A stretch of 64,000 nucleotides of DNA, taken from the NCBI GenBank assembly GCA_016235595.1, contig JACRJX010000007.1:364583-428582 (forward strand), read 5' to 3'. The DNA is from Verrucomicrobiota bacterium. Lineage in GTDB: Bacteria > Verrucomicrobiota > Verrucomicrobiia > CAIQCK01. This document shows, piece by piece, positions 20,588 through 29,726 of this stretch (position 1 is its first letter; each line of letters opens with the position of its first letter). The notes beneath the pieces were generated by a model. That model made no database searches. It was given only the letters and a program-made list of their open reading frames with translations, and was not told the DNA's origin. A program made the position numbers and the translations under genes.

Positions 20588-20634
20588 AAGAGTTGAGGAC
20601 TTTGGAATCCTTCACTCTTCACCTTCACTTTTTT
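20588..20634 (+). terminator. Imperfect hairpin with downstream T-run
   Basis: AAGAGTTGAGGA (20588-20599) and TCCTTCACTCTT (20608-20619) form a 12-bp stem with two central mismatches and an 8-nt loop. Six Ts follow after 9 nt. It lies between the convergent glycosyltransferase and ankyrin genes. The spacing is long for an intrinsic terminator, so the call is weak. Confidence 0.3.
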
Positions 20635-20654
20635 GACTGGCCGCCGTCCGCCGG

Positions 20655-21995
20655 CTACTTCGTCTTCGCCGCACCAGCATCCCCCAGTTCCTTTCCGCTC
20701 TTGCCGCCGTGGGTGCGGAGAATATCTACGATCTTATCGGCTTCTTCTCTATCCGACTCTTTTGCCAGATCAAGCGGGGTGCGTCCCCTCTCGTCCCTGG
20801 AGTTCATGTCGGCGTGGTTGGCCAGCAGCGTTTCGACAACACTTTTGGATCCGCAATCAGCCGCGAAGTGCAAAGCGGTTTTGCCTCTGTTCGTCTTGGC
20901 GTTCACGTCGGCCTTGTTTGCCAGCAACTTTTCGACGGCTTCCTTCTTGTCGAACTGTGCCGCGCACATTAACGGTGTGGAACCTCGATCGCACCTGGCG
21001 TTTACGTCGGCCTTGTTCGCCAAGAGCAGTTGAATTAACGGCAGACTGCCGCCGCCAGCTGCCCAATGCAGCGGCGTGTGGCCGCTCTTTTCTCTGTTGT
21101 TCACGTTTGCGTTGCAGGCGATCAGAAACTCCGCCATCGGCAGGTTCTTCTGCATAATAGCCATTGCGAGCGGCGTGCCTCCACGATCGCCTTTTGCGTT
21201 GATGTCTGCTTTATACGACAACAACAGTCTCACCAGTTCCATATGGCCTGAAAAAACAGCCGCTATCAATGGTGTGATGCCGATCTTCTCTCTGGCGTTG
21301 ACGAGCGTGGGATCTCGGGCCAGCAACTCCCTGACCTTTGCCACATCGCGGTCTTCGATCGCATCGAAGATCGGCTGGTCGGAGTAAGTGCCTCCGTGAC
21401 TGCGGAGAAGCGCCGTCAGTTCGGGGTTGTCCCGGCGCATAGAGGCCATCGGCATGAGGCCGTCGTTATCCTTGGCGTTGACGTTCGCTTTGTAGGCGAA
21501 CAGGAGTTCCACAATGGCTTTCCCGCCTCGGAATACTGCGTAATGCAGAGGCGTCCGTCCTCCCTTGTCTCTTTCGTTTACAAGCTCTGGCTTCTCTTCC
21601 AACAACTGCTTCACCTTTGCCACATCGTTGTCTTCGATCGCATCGAAAATTGGTTGGTCGGAGTAAGTGGCTCCGTGACTGCGGAGAAGTGCTGCCAGTT
21701 CGGGGTTGAACAGGCGCACAAAGGCTATTGGAGTGAAGCCGCCGCCATCCTTGGCGTTGACGTTCGCTTTGTAGGCGAGCAGGAGTTCCACAATGGCCTT
21801 CTTGCGTTGGAACACTGCGCAATGCAGAGGCGTCGATTCGTACTTGTCTCTTTCGTTTACAAGCTCTGGTTTGGCTGCCAACAACTGCTTCAACTTCTCC
21901 AAGTCTCCGCTCTTCACTGCGTCGTGGATTTCCCCTGCTTGCATTGGCCCACAAGCCATCAACAGCAGCACCAGAATCTTCAGCCAGTTCTTCAT
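20655..21995 (-). CDS. Exported ankyrin-repeat protein
   Basis: The product is 446 aa from ATG 21995 (MKNWLKILVLLLMACGPMQAGE). The signal peptide may be cut after MQA. Alternatively, LMAC could serve as a poor lipobox. The rest is about a dozen ankyrin repeats (consensus G-x-T-P-L-H-x-A and A-N-V-N-A-K-D). A 93-residue block starting near RSHGATYSDQPIFDAIED is present in tandem copies that are also similar at the DNA level (279-bp offset), so the gene expanded recently. Ankyrin repeats bind proteins; no catalytic domain is present. An upstream extension to 22130 has no signal-peptide logic. Confidence 0.88.
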   Translation of the reverse strand: MKNWLKILVLLLMACGPMQAGEIHDAVKSGDLEKLKQLLAAKPELVNERDKYESTPLHCAVFQRKKAIVELLLAYKANVNAKDGGGFTPIAFVRLFNPELAALLRSHGATYSDQPIFDAIEDNDVAKVKQLLEEKPELVNERDKGGRTPLHYAVFRGGKAIVELLFAYKANVNAKDNDGLMPMASMRRDNPELTALLRSHGGTYSDQPIFDAIEDRDVAKVRELLARDPTLVNAREKIGITPLIAAVFSGHMELVRLLLSYKADINAKGDRGGTPLAMAIMQKNLPMAEFLIACNANVNNREKSGHTPLHWAAGGGSLPLIQLLLANKADVNARCDRGSTPLMCAAQFDKKEAVEKLLANKADVNAKTNRGKTALHFAADCGSKSVVETLLANHADMNSRDERGRTPLDLAKESDREEADKIVDILRTHGGKSGKELGDAGAAKTK

Positions 21996-22106
21996 CGTCT
22001 CTGCCCCAATCCTGGCGGCGTTTCTACCAGAAGCGGCGAGCGAAGTCACGCGGGCAAGCTGGATAGCTGTAGCGACGGTCGTTGGCCATCGTTGTTGAGA
22101 TGATTC

Positions 22107-22129
22107 TGCGGCGGTCGGAGACCGCCGCA
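22107..22129. repeat. Perfect 10-bp palindrome with GGA loop
   Basis: TGCGGCGGTC (22107-22116), loop GGA, GACCGCCGCA (22120-22129). It lies 21 nt downstream of the fabF stop and could end that transcript, but no T-run follows. The shape (long perfect stem, 3-nt loop) matches other intergenic palindromes in this window. Confidence 0.7.
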
Positions 22130-22149
22130 ACAGGGCTGCAAATGATCTA

Positions 22150-23400
22150 CTACACGAAGCGCTTGGCGACGAGGGAGCAGTTGTGGCCGCCGAAGCCGAG
22201 GGCGTTGTTGAGGATGGCGTCCACCTTCATCTCGCGCGGAGTGTTGGGCGTGTAGTCAAGGTCACACTCGGGATCAGGCGTCTGGTAGTTGATGGTCGGG
22301 GGGACGACGCCGTGGGTGATGGCCAGGGCGCAGACGATCATCTCGGTGGCGCCGGCGGCGCCGAGCATGTGGCCGGTCATGCTCTTGGTGGAGCTGATGG
22401 CCACTTTGCGGGCGTGTTCACCGAAGACGGTCTTGATGGCGGCCGTCTCGAACTTGTCGTTCAGTTCGGTGGAGGTGCCGTGGGCGTTGATGTAGGAAAT
22501 CTGGTCGGGCCGCAGGCCGGCGTTGTTGAGGGCGTGGGTCATGCAACGAGCCGCGCCCGCGCCGCCGGGGGCAGGGGAGGTGATGTGGTGCGCGTCGGCG
22601 GTCTGGCCGTAGCCGACCACCTCGCAGTAAATGCGCGCGCCGCGCTTCTTGGCGTGCTCGAGTTCTTCCAGGACGACGACGGCGGAGCCTTCGCCCATGA
22701 CGAAGCCGTCGCGATCCTTGTCGAAGGGACGACTGGCGTGCTTGGGGTCGCTGTTGCGGGTGCTCATGGCCTTCATGGCCGCAAAGCCGCCGATGCCGGT
22801 GGGCAGGATGGTGGCCTCGGTGCCGCCGGCGACCATGATATCAGCATCGCCGAAACGAATGGAACGGGCGCTTTCGCCAATGGCGTGGTTGCTGGTGGCA
22901 CAGGCGCTGACCGTGGCGAAGTTTGGCCCGCGCAAGCCCAATTCCATGGAGGCGATGCCGCTGGCCATGTTGCCGATCATCATCGGGATGGTGAACGGCG
23001 ACATGCGGGCGGGGCCTTTTTCGAGGAGAATCTTGTGCTGCTGCTCGAAGGTGGAGAGGCCACCGACGCCGGAGCCGATGACGCAACCGGCGCGATCGAG
23101 GTCTTCCTTGGGCAGGTCGAGACCGGAGTCCTGGACGGCGAGCTTCGCGCCGGCAACGGCGAACTGGATGTTGCGGTCGCTGCGGCGCGCATCCTTGGGC
23201 ATGTTGAAGAACGGCGCAGCGTTGAAGTTGAGGACTTCCGCGGCGATCTGGCAGTCGTAGGCGGTCGGGTCGAAGGCCGTGATGCGGTCCACCTTGGTCT
23301 CGCCAGCGAGCAGCGCGCGCCAGAAGCTATCCAGGGTCTGCCCGAGTGAGCAAACCACGCCCATGCCTGTGATGACTACCCGTCGTCCGTTGTCTGCCAT
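22150..23400 (-). CDS. fabF: Beta-ketoacyl-ACP synthase II FabF
   Basis: The product is 416 aa from ATG 23400 ([14 protein letters not shown]). ATG 23421 would add seven residues; neither has a clear ribosome binding site. The thiolase-fold condensing enzyme shows active-site Cys in [13 protein letters not shown], His in [11 protein letters not shown], Lys in [14 protein letters not shown] and the second His in [11 protein letters not shown]. It elongates acyl chains with malonyl-ACP in type II fatty acid synthesis. It is last in a minus-strand fabG-acpP-fabF operon, and no fabD or fabH is nearby. Confidence 0.96.
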   Translation of the reverse strand: MADNGRRVVITGMGVVCSLGQTLDSFWRALLAGETKVDRITAFDPTAYDCQIAAEVLNFNAAPFFNMPKDARRSDRNIQFAVAGAKLAVQDSGLDLPKEDLDRAGCVIGSGVGGLSTFEQQHKILLEKGPARMSPFTIPMMIGNMASGIASMELGLRGPNFATVSACATSNHAIGESARSIRFGDADIMVAGGTEATILPTGIGGFAAMKAMSTRNSDPKHASRPFDKDRDGFVMGEGSAVVVLEELEHAKKRGARIYCEVVGYGQTADAHHITSPAPGGAGAARCMTHALNNAGLRPDQISYINAHGTSTELNDKFETAAIKTVFGEHARKVAISSTKSMTGHMLGAAGATEMIVCALAITHGVVPPTINYQTPDPECDLDYTPNTPREMKVDAILNNALGFGGHNCSLVAKRFV

Positions 23401-23487
23401 AAGATTAGACAGTTGGGGCATTGGGAGCGGCCCTCAGCCGTCGCGTCGCCGCTGCCAATGCCCCGTGTGAACTGCAAGAATCGAGGC

Positions 23488-23742
23488 TCAGCTCTTGGGA
23501 GCTTTTTCCTCGATGTACTTGACCGCGTCGCCGACGGTTTGGAGCTTCTCCGCATCCTCGTCGGGGATTTCGGTTCCGAACTCTTCCTCAAAAGCCATGA
23601 CCAACTCCACCGTATCCAGCGAATCGGCGCAGAGATCCTCAATGAACCGCGCTTCCATCTTCACTTGATCGGGGTTAACGCCGAGTTGTTCGACAATGAT
23701 GTCTTTCACTCGTTCGAAGGTGGGTTTCTTGTTGTCTGCCAT
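23488..23742 (-). CDS. acpP: Acyl carrier protein
   Basis: The product is 84 aa, acidic, and of normal ACP length. The phosphopantetheine attachment motif is [11 protein letters not shown] with Ser as the modified residue. AAGGAG lies 8 nt before the ATG. It sits between fabG and fabF in the usual order and carries growing acyl chains in the cytoplasm. Confidence 0.97.
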   Translation of the reverse strand: MADNKKPTFERVKDIIVEQLGVNPDQVKMEARFIEDLCADSLDTVELVMAFEEEFGTEIPDEDAEKLQTVGDAVKYIEEKAPKS

Positions 23743-23778
23743 GTGTGTGTCTCCTTAGTTGGTTCCAAATGTTGCTCT

Positions 23779-24522
23779 TTACATCACCATTCCACCGTCC
23801 ACTGTCAAGACCTGACCGGTGATGTAAGCGGCCTGGTCACTTGCCAGAAAACGAACTGCATTGGCCACGTCGTCGGGCGAACCGAGCCGGCGCAGCGGGA
23901 TATTGGCCATCATCTTTTGCCGCAACTCCTCGCTAAGCCCCGCGGTCATCTTGGTTTCGATGAAGCCGGGCGCGACGGCGTTGCAGGTGACGCTGCGGGA
24001 GGCCAGCTCGCGGGCGACGGACTTGGTGAAGCCGATGACGCCGGCTTTGGACGCGCCGTAGTTGCACTGGCCGGCGTTGCCGACCAAGCCGATGACGGAG
24101 GCGATGTTAACGATGCGGCCGGAGCGTTGTTTGACAAACTCGCGCGCCAGGGCCTTGGTGAAGAGGAATGTGCCCTTGAGATTGATGTCCAGCACCGCGT
24201 CCCAGTCCGCCTCGCTCATGCGCATGAGCAGCGTGTCTTTGGTAATGCCGGCGTTGTTGACCAGAATGTCCACCTTGCCGCAATCGGCGAGGACCTTCGC
24301 AACCGTTTCCTCCACGGAAGCGGCTTTGGACACGTCAGCGCCATAAGCCCAGGCGCGGCGGCCCAGCGCGCGAACCTTGTCGCATGTCTCGGCGCAGAAT
24401 TCAGGTTTGAGGTCCACGACGGCTATGTCAGCGCCGTCAGCGGCCAGTTTCAGCGCGATGGCCTGGCCGATGCCGCGGCCCGCGCCGGTTACCAGTGCGA
24501 TTTTGTTGTCTTGATTACCCAT
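23779..24522 (-). CDS. fabG: 3-oxoacyl-ACP reductase FabG
   Basis: The product is 247 aa. Classical short-chain dehydrogenase: TGAGRGIGQAIA cofactor loop, NNAG, catalytic Ser in NIASVIG, Tyr and Lys in YGASKAG, and the C-terminal PLRRLGSPDDVANAVRFLAS. It reduces 3-oxoacyl-ACP with NADPH. It is the first gene of the fab operon, behind a good promoter 15 nt upstream of the ATG. Confidence 0.95.
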   Translation of the reverse strand: MGNQDNKIALVTGAGRGIGQAIALKLAADGADIAVVDLKPEFCAETCDKVRALGRRAWAYGADVSKAASVEETVAKVLADCGKVDILVNNAGITKDTLLMRMSEADWDAVLDINLKGTFLFTKALAREFVKQRSGRIVNIASVIGLVGNAGQCNYGASKAGVIGFTKSVARELASRSVTCNAVAPGFIETKMTAGLSEELRQKMMANIPLRRLGSPDDVANAVRFLASDQAAYITGQVLTVDGGMVM

Positions 24523-24537
24523 AGAAAAGCCGCGCGT

Positions 24538-24565
24538 ATCCTAGGAATCGCCCCTGACTTGTCAA
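24538..24565 (-). promoter_or_regulatory. Sigma70-type promoter of the fabG operon
   Basis: Read on the minus strand: TTGACA (24565-24560), 16-bp spacer, TAGGAT (24543-24538). The -10 box ends 15 nt before the fabG ATG, implying a leader of about 8 nt without a Shine-Dalgarno sequence. A small inverted repeat CAATTC/GAATTG (24567-24583) abuts the -35 box and could be an operator. Confidence 0.6.
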
Positions 24566-24689
24566 ACAATTCTTTGTGAATTGAGAAGGGATATGGCCCA
24601 ACGCGCACTCGTGGTTGCCATTAGGACGGCCCATCAGGAGCCGACTGAGCTAATGAAAGAGGAGCAAACGCACGCCGCGCAGAACCGCG

Positions 24690-25112
24690 CTAGCTGGCGA
24701 CTTCCGAGAAGGAGAGGTTCTTGACGCCCGAAGCAGCGCAGGCATCCAGCACATCAATCACGCGCTGGTGCATGACGTTCGAAGCGGGTGTGATGTAAAC
24801 GGGGAGCTTGTCGTTGTATCGCCTGACGATGGCCTGGAGTCTGTCGCGCAACGACTGCAGTTTGTCGTCCATTGGCGTGCCGATACGCGCTTCGTTGAAA
24901 GTAACGGAGCCATCAGGCTGGATGCCGAGATAGACCTCCATCGCAAACATCTGGCCTTGGCCGACGCCGCCAGCCAGTGCGACACCGATCTGTCCTTCGG
25001 GTTTGACCCTGGACGCCGTGCACATGAAGAACATGATCAACAACGCGACGATGTCCACGATCGGCGTGATTTGAAAACCGACCTCCTGCTCTTCCGGTTT
25101 CTTCGTTCTCAT
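24690..25112 (-). CDS. ExbD/TolR-family transporter subunit (copy 1)
   Basis: The product is 140 aa from ATG 25112 (MRTKKPEEQEVGFQITPIVD). A single N-terminal membrane helix (VDIVALLIMFFMCTA) carries the conserved Asp of ExbD/TolR, and a periplasmic domain follows. Such proteins work with an ExbB/TolQ partner as a proton-driven stator that energises outer-membrane transport or envelope functions. It is a close paralogue of the next gene, nearly identical in the last 28 codons. It is the last gene of the ExbB/ExbD operon. Confidence 0.88.
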   Translation of the reverse strand: MRTKKPEEQEVGFQITPIVDIVALLIMFFMCTASRVKPEGQIGVALAGGVGQGQMFAMEVYLGIQPDGSVTFNEARIGTPMDDKLQSLRDRLQAIVRRYNDKLPVYITPASNVMHQRVIDVLDACAASGVKNLSFSEVAS

Positions 25113-25184
25113 GTTTGGCAACTCCAGCAGCCGTTGCTCCCGCCCCGCCAGCCTCGTGGGTGCCAAAACCGCAATGGGACCGCG

Positions 25185-25607
25185 CTAGCCGGCGACTTCC
25201 GAGAAGGAGAGGTTCTTGACGCCCGAAGCAGCGCAGGCATCCAGCACGTCAATCACGCGCTGATGCATGCTGTTGGGTGACGGTGCGATATAAACAGGAA
25301 ACTTGTCGCCGAAACGCTTGATGAGGCCCTGAAGCTTGTCGCGCAACGCCTGCAGTTTGTCGTCCATCGGCGTGCCGATAGGCGCTTCGTTGAAAGTCAC
25401 GGAACCTTCAGGCTGGATGCCGAGATAGACTTCCATCTCCACCACCGCGCCGCCTTCGCCGGAGCCGGGGAGTGAAACGCCGATCTGGCCTTCGGGCTTG
25501 ATTTTGGATGCGGTGCACATGAAGAACATGATCAGCAGCGCGACGATGTCCACGATCGGCGTGATCTGGAAACCGATTTCCTGCTCTTCCGGTGTTTTTG
25601 TTCTCAT
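25185..25607 (-). CDS. ExbD/TolR-family transporter subunit (copy 2)
   Basis: The product is 140 aa from ATG 25607, overlapping the upstream stop as ATGA. Same layout as copy 1: short N-terminus, membrane helix with the functional Asp (TPIVDIVALLIMFF), periplasmic domain ending VIDVLDACAASGVKNLSFSEVAG. It likely assembles with the ExbB-like protein encoded upstream. Copies 1 and 2 start at an offset of exactly 495 bp, which points to a tandem duplication. Confidence 0.88.
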   Translation of the reverse strand: MRTKTPEEQEIGFQITPIVDIVALLIMFFMCTASKIKPEGQIGVSLPGSGEGGAVVEMEVYLGIQPEGSVTFNEAPIGTPMDDKLQALRDKLQGLIKRFGDKFPVYIAPSPNSMHQRVIDVLDACAASGVKNLSFSEVAG

Positions 25608-26074
25608 GGCTTTTTGGCTGCCGCTGCTTTCGCTGCTGCACCGCTGGAATCGTAGGTTCCGAAGACGATGTTCGCAATGCCCGCTTCGGCGATGACCTTC
25701 GTCAGGCGCGAGATGAAGACATACGGGCAATCCTTCTGGGCGCGGATGTAAGCGCTCTTAAAGTCGCGCCGGCTGAGGATCGGCGCCAATTGCTCCGGCT
25801 CAGTGTACTTGCGGTCGTCGAAGAAGGTGTCGGCGACGCGCTTGATTGGATCCCAAGTCACGTGGATGTAGCCCCAGCCGTTGCGCTCCTTGATCTCACG
25901 CGCGCTGATTGCGTCCGGCAGCGTCACTTCCTTGGTGGCGCGTTGGACGTCCAGCGAGGAGATGGCCATGAAGAAGGTCAGGAGCACGAACAAGCAGTCC
26001 GCCATGGCCGCGATACAAATATCGGGGTCCTCCATGTCGTTCATGAACGCGTTGGCTTTAGACTCTTCCTTCAT
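25604..26074 (-). CDS. Divergent ExbD-like protein
   Basis: The product is 156 aa. One membrane helix with the motif CIAAMADCLFVLLTFFMAIS has the Asp position expected of ExbD/TolR, followed by a periplasmic domain with YVFISRLTKVIAEAGIANIVFGT, which resembles the ExbD C-terminal fold. The tail is Ala/Lys-rich. It differs strongly from the two other ExbD genes, so the complex may contain two kinds of ExbD subunit. It is located between the ExbB gene and the pair of ExbD copies. Confidence 0.8.
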   Translation of the reverse strand: MKEESKANAFMNDMEDPDICIAAMADCLFVLLTFFMAISSLDVQRATKEVTLPDAISAREIKERNGWGYIHVTWDPIKRVADTFFDDRKYTEPEQLAPILSRRDFKSAYIRAQKDCPYVFISRLTKVIAEAGIANIVFGTYDSSGAAAKAAAAKKP

Positions 26075-26132
26075 GGCTTGTCGCGCTTCCTGGGTAAACT
26101 AGATCATGACGATGCAGGACGCCAGTGCCTGA

Positions 26133-27080
26133 TTACGCCCATTCCAACGTGGACTTGCAGTTCGGGCAGGTCGGTATGCCCTGCGGAATCTGCGCGTTGC
26201 AGTTGGGGCAGGGGACCATGACTACGCCCTCGGCTGGCGCCGCTTTGGGCATCTCGCTTGCGGCTGCCGGAGCAGCAGTGGCATCGCCCGAAGCGGCTGC
26301 CGGGGCTGCACCGCTCAACTCTGCTTCGAGTTGCGGGCCGATCTTGATGCCCTGAAGCTGCTCGTAGGGGACATCTTCCAACAGGATGTTGATGACGTCC
26401 TCAACGGCAACGATAATCTCCTGCGTCTTGTTGCGGAAGAAGTAGAAGCCCATGAACCCTGGTACCGCCACGAACAGACCGGCAGCGGTGTTCACGAGCG
26501 CCTCTGAGATGGCGCCCGCCAGCTTCGTCGGGTCGGCAATAATGCCGCCGCCGGCGAGAGCGGCGAACGCGTGAATCATACCCACGACCGTACCCATCAG
26601 ACCGAACATGGGGGCGATAACACCGATCATCGAGAGGTAACTGCAGCGGGCGCGCCATCCCATGGCTTCTTTCAAGGCGTGATCACCCAGAATCTCGCGC
26701 ACGGTTTCCTTGCCGCGGCCGACGCGCTGGATGGCCGGCTTAAGCACGTTGGTCAGGAAGCAGGGGTTCTTGTCGCATACGCGCCACGCCTCTTGATAGT
26801 TGCCGTCGGTGACGGCCTTCTGGAGTTGGTCCACAATCGGCTTCGGCGCGGCCTTGGGCACGCGCAACCGGAAGGCGCACTCAAGCAACAGGCCGACGGT
26901 GATGACCGAAAGAAGGAGCGTCAGGAACAACATCGGACCGCCCGCCTTGAGCGTATCCCACAACGTCTCTTGTTGGGCGGCGGATGCGCTGGCTGGCCAC
27001 ATGGCTCCAAAGGCCAGCAGCGCAACGACTGCCGTCCAGCGGCGGGGCATGGTGAAAAGAGTGGTGAGTCTGTTTCTCAT
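26133..27080 (-). CDS. ExbB/TolQ-family proton channel with C-terminal zinc ribbon
   Basis: The product is about 315 aa from ATG 27080 (MRNRLTTLFTMPRRW), with AGGAG some 11 nt upstream. A cleavable signal peptide (to ASA-A) precedes three membrane helices and the MotA/TolQ/ExbB core (GVIAPMFGLMGTVVGMIHAF, AISEALVNTAAGLFVAVPG). After an Ala/Pro-rich linker the protein ends in CPNCNAQIPQGIPTCPNCKS, a four-Cys zinc ribbon that standard ExbB/TolQ proteins lack. It is the channel partner of the three ExbD-like genes downstream. A start at 27125 is possible but has no ribosome binding site. Confidence 0.88.
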   Translation of the reverse strand: MRNRLTTLFTMPRRWTAVVALLAFGAMWPASASAAQQETLWDTLKAGGPMLFLTLLLSVITVGLLLECAFRLRVPKAAPKPIVDQLQKAVTDGNYQEAWRVCDKNPCFLTNVLKPAIQRVGRGKETVREILGDHALKEAMGWRARCSYLSMIGVIAPMFGLMGTVVGMIHAFAALAGGGIIADPTKLAGAISEALVNTAAGLFVAVPGFMGFYFFRNKTQEIIVAVEDVINILLEDVPYEQLQGIKIGPQLEAELSGAAPAAASGDATAAPAAASEMPKAAPAEGVVMVPCPNCNAQIPQGIPTCPNCKSTLEWA

Positions 27081-27136
27081 ATTTTGTGTTTCTCCTGCTC
27101 TGATGCGATACGCATTTCCTTCCACGGCAAAAAATT

Positions 27137-27925
27137 CTATCGGTCGGCCGCCTTGGCGGCTGTTGGCTCCAGTTTCTTTTTTAACTCATCCGCTTTGGTC
27201 TGCGCCAGGCGGGCGCTTTGTTCGTCCTGATAATATAGGACGGTCGTCGTCAGATAGCACTCCAGCGCCTTCTTATCGTCGCCTTTGCCGGCGTAGCAGT
27301 CGCCCAACGTCAGGAAGGCCTGGCCGAACATCCGGGCCTCGGCGGGTGTCAACACCAGCTTGCCGACGGAGGTTTTGGCCACTTCGGCGAGCGCGGTGAT
27401 GGCCTCGTCGTATTTGTTCTGGCCTGCCAGCGCGACAGCCAGGAACGGTTTCACACGGTTTACCTGCGCCGGCTGACATTCCCCGAACTTCTTCGCCACC
27501 GCGTCCGCTTCCGCAAACTGCTTCAGCTCGGTATGGCATCGAACGATCGCAACAACAACGTCCTGAACCCACGGGGCGGGCAGTACCATATAGCGTTCCG
27601 CCAGAGGCTTCAACACCGCCAGCGCCTCGGCATACTTGCCTGCGTCAACACCGGCCATCGCTTCCTTCACGCCCCGGCGCTCAGCCAGATTCCAACTGCC
27701 CGCTTCGGCCCGGATGCTCGTCCACGGCATCGGCGCGTCGCCGCTGGGGGTCTGATAGTAAAGGTTCTTCGAGTCGGCACGGGTGATGACCACGTCGCGG
27801 CGCTGGCCGGTCTTGAGGAAGAAATAGTCACCCGCAGTTTGCGCCATCGCCATCGAAACCATTGCGCTGATTGCGATGATGCCACCGACCGCTCGAGCTA
27901 GCTGAATTCTGAACAACATGGCCAT
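27137..27925 (-). CDS. Exported TPR-like repeat protein
   Basis: The product is about 262 aa (ATG 27925 or 27919). It has an N-terminal signal or anchor (VGGIIAISAMVSMAMAQ), a short beta-rich segment (TGQRRDVVITRADSKNLYYQ), then helical repeats with TPR-like spacing (KYAEALAVLKPLAERY, KYDEAITALAEVAKTS, DDKKALECYLTTTVLYY). It starts the operon that continues with ExbB and three ExbD-like genes, so it may be a periplasmic partner of that machine. Specific function unknown. An open frame reaching 28102 is not needed. Confidence 0.8.
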   Translation of the reverse strand: MAMLFRIQLARAVGGIIAISAMVSMAMAQTAGDYFFLKTGQRRDVVITRADSKNLYYQTPSGDAPMPWTSIRAEAGSWNLAERRGVKEAMAGVDAGKYAEALAVLKPLAERYMVLPAPWVQDVVVAIVRCHTELKQFAEADAVAKKFGECQPAQVNRVKPFLAVALAGQNKYDEAITALAEVAKTSVGKLVLTPAEARMFGQAFLTLGDCYAGKGDDKKALECYLTTTVLYYQDEQSARLAQTKADELKKKLEPTAAKAADR

Positions 27926-28082
27926 GAAAGGTGCCGAGGCTTTTAGCAAATCAATGCGAAGCCCGTCAAACAGGAATTGCACATGACGAGAAGAAAACTG
28001 CGGCGCCTCGGAGAAGTGCCGCAGGACATCTTCGTCTGGAGTCACTGTGCAAACCCACCGCTGCCGTGTATATTCGCCTGTA

Positions 28083-29651
28083 ATGAATCCAAAAGCAAAC
28101 AATCCGCCGACACCGGAAGAGGTTCAAAAGAAACTCTCCGAGTTCATGAAACAGCAGTTCGGCGAGAAAGCTGTCTTTGTCGGCATGCCGGGCCAGCCGG
28201 AGGAGGCCGCCACCGAGGAACCCGGCGAAAACGTCGAAGAGAAACCGCTGGCGTTCGAGTTTCATTTCAAGCCGAAGGACATCAAGGCGCACCTCGACCG
28301 CTTTGTCATCCGGCAGGACGAGGCCAAAAAGGTCCTTTCCATTGCCGTCTGCGACCACTACAACCACGTCAAGCTCACCGAGGCTGGCAAGGCCGGCCGC
28401 GAGTATCACAAGCAGAACGTTGTGCTCATTGGCCCGACCGGCGTCGGCAAGACCTATCTCATCAAGTGCATCGCGCAACTCATCGGCGTGCCGTTTGTCA
28501 AAGGCGACGCCACCAAGTTTAGCGAGACCGGTTACGTCGGTGGCGACGTCGAGGACCTCGTGCGCGAGTTGGTGACGCGTGCCGATGGCGATGTCAAGCT
28601 CGCCCAATACGGCATCGTCTACGTGGACGAGATAGACAAGATCGCCGCGGTTTCGCACAACGTCGGCCGTGACGTTTCCGGCCGCGGCGTGCAAAGCAAC
28701 CTGCTCAAGCTCATGGAGGAAACCGAGGTGCCGCTGCGTTCGCAGACCGACCTTGCCGGCCAGCTTCAGGCGGCGATGGAGTTCCAGCGCCACGGCAAGG
28801 TCAAGCGCCAGACCATCAACACCCGCAACATCCTCTTCATCGTCAGCGGCGCGTTCGACAAGCTGGAGGACATCGCCCGCTCCCGGCTGCGCGAGGCGCA
28901 AATCGGTTTCGGCGCGAAACTTCGCGGCGAGATACCGCGCGCCGACTTGCTGCGGAAGACGACGACGGAGGACTTGATCCAATTCGGTTTCGAGCCGGAG
29001 TTTGTTGGCCGGCTGCCGGTGCGGGTCGTGTGCGACGAGTTGTCAGAGAACGACCTGTTCGCTGTGCTCAAACAAAGCGAAGGTTCGGTGATTCACCAAT
29101 ACGAGCAGAGCTTTCGCGCGTTTGGCATTGACGTGCTCTTCTCCGACGACGGCCTGCGGGCCATCGCCCGGCTGGCGGCGGTCGAGCGGACTGGCGCGCG
29201 GGCGTTGATGACGGTGTGCGAGCGCGTGTTGCGCGACTTTAAGTTCCACCTGCCGTCCAGCGACATCCACAGCTTCGTCGTCACTGCGGAATTGGTGGAG
29301 GACCCGGCGCGCGAACTGGAGAAGCTTCTGGCCGACCCGGACTACGAGCCGCGTCTTGTGACCCGGCTGTTGGCGGACCAGTGGGCGGAGCGTTTCGGCC
29401 AGAAGCACGACCTGAGGATTCGTTTTGAGCCGGAGGCGGCGGAGGCTGTGGTGGAGCGCTCGCTTGCGGCGCGTCGTCCCGTGCGTGACGTGTGCGACGA
29501 GTTGTTCAAGGACTACGAGTTTGGCCTCAAGCTTGTCGGGAAGAACTCCGGCAGGAACGAGTTCGTCTTGACGCGCATTGCCGTGGAGAATCCGGAGCGG
29601 TTCATCAGCGAGATGGTGGTTGCGTCGTATCGGGAACACAATAACAGTTGA
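28083..29651 (+). CDS. ClpX-like AAA+ ATPase lacking the zinc-binding domain
   Basis: The product is 522 aa. Walker [11 protein letters not shown] (about 116), Walker [11 protein letters not shown] (about 180), pore-loop region [11 protein letters not shown], the IGF loop that ClpX uses to dock on ClpP (AQIGFGAKL, about 275), and sensor region [12 protein letters not shown] are all present. The Cys4 zinc-binding N-domain of ClpX is absent and replaced by a Pro/Glu-rich leader. About 110 extra residues follow the normal C-terminal domain. It is therefore a ClpX paralogue rather than canonical ClpX. TATATT (28069-28074) lies 8 nt before the ATG; no Shine-Dalgarno is seen. Substrates unknown. 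Confidence 0.88.
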   Translation: MNPKANNPPTPEEVQKKLSEFMKQQFGEKAVFVGMPGQPEEAATEEPGENVEEKPLAFEFHFKPKDIKAHLDRFVIRQDEAKKVLSIAVCDHYNHVKLTEAGKAGREYHKQNVVLIGPTGVGKTYLIKCIAQLIGVPFVKGDATKFSETGYVGGDVEDLVRELVTRADGDVKLAQYGIVYVDEIDKIAAVSHNVGRDVSGRGVQSNLLKLMEETEVPLRSQTDLAGQLQAAMEFQRHGKVKRQTINTRNILFIVSGAFDKLEDIARSRLREAQIGFGAKLRGEIPRADLLRKTTTEDLIQFGFEPEFVGRLPVRVVCDELSENDLFAVLKQSEGSVIHQYEQSFRAFGIDVLFSDDGLRAIARLAAVERTGARALMTVCERVLRDFKFHLPSSDIHSFVVTAELVEDPARELEKLLADPDYEPRLVTRLLADQWAERFGQKHDLRIRFEPEAAEAVVERSLAARRPVRDVCDELFKDYEFGLKLVGKNSGRNEFVLTRIAVENPERFISEMVVASYREHNNS

Positions 29652-29726
29652 TCTGTGCCGGGGCGAAGAGCCAGTGCTTCCGAAATCCGCTTGCGCGGCG
29701 TGCCCGGTGTGCGCATTTTAACATAG

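Noticed and set aside
22107-22129. Intrinsic terminator of fabF
   Set aside because: The stem is strong but there is no T-run in the direction of fabF transcription, so it is listed as a repeat.
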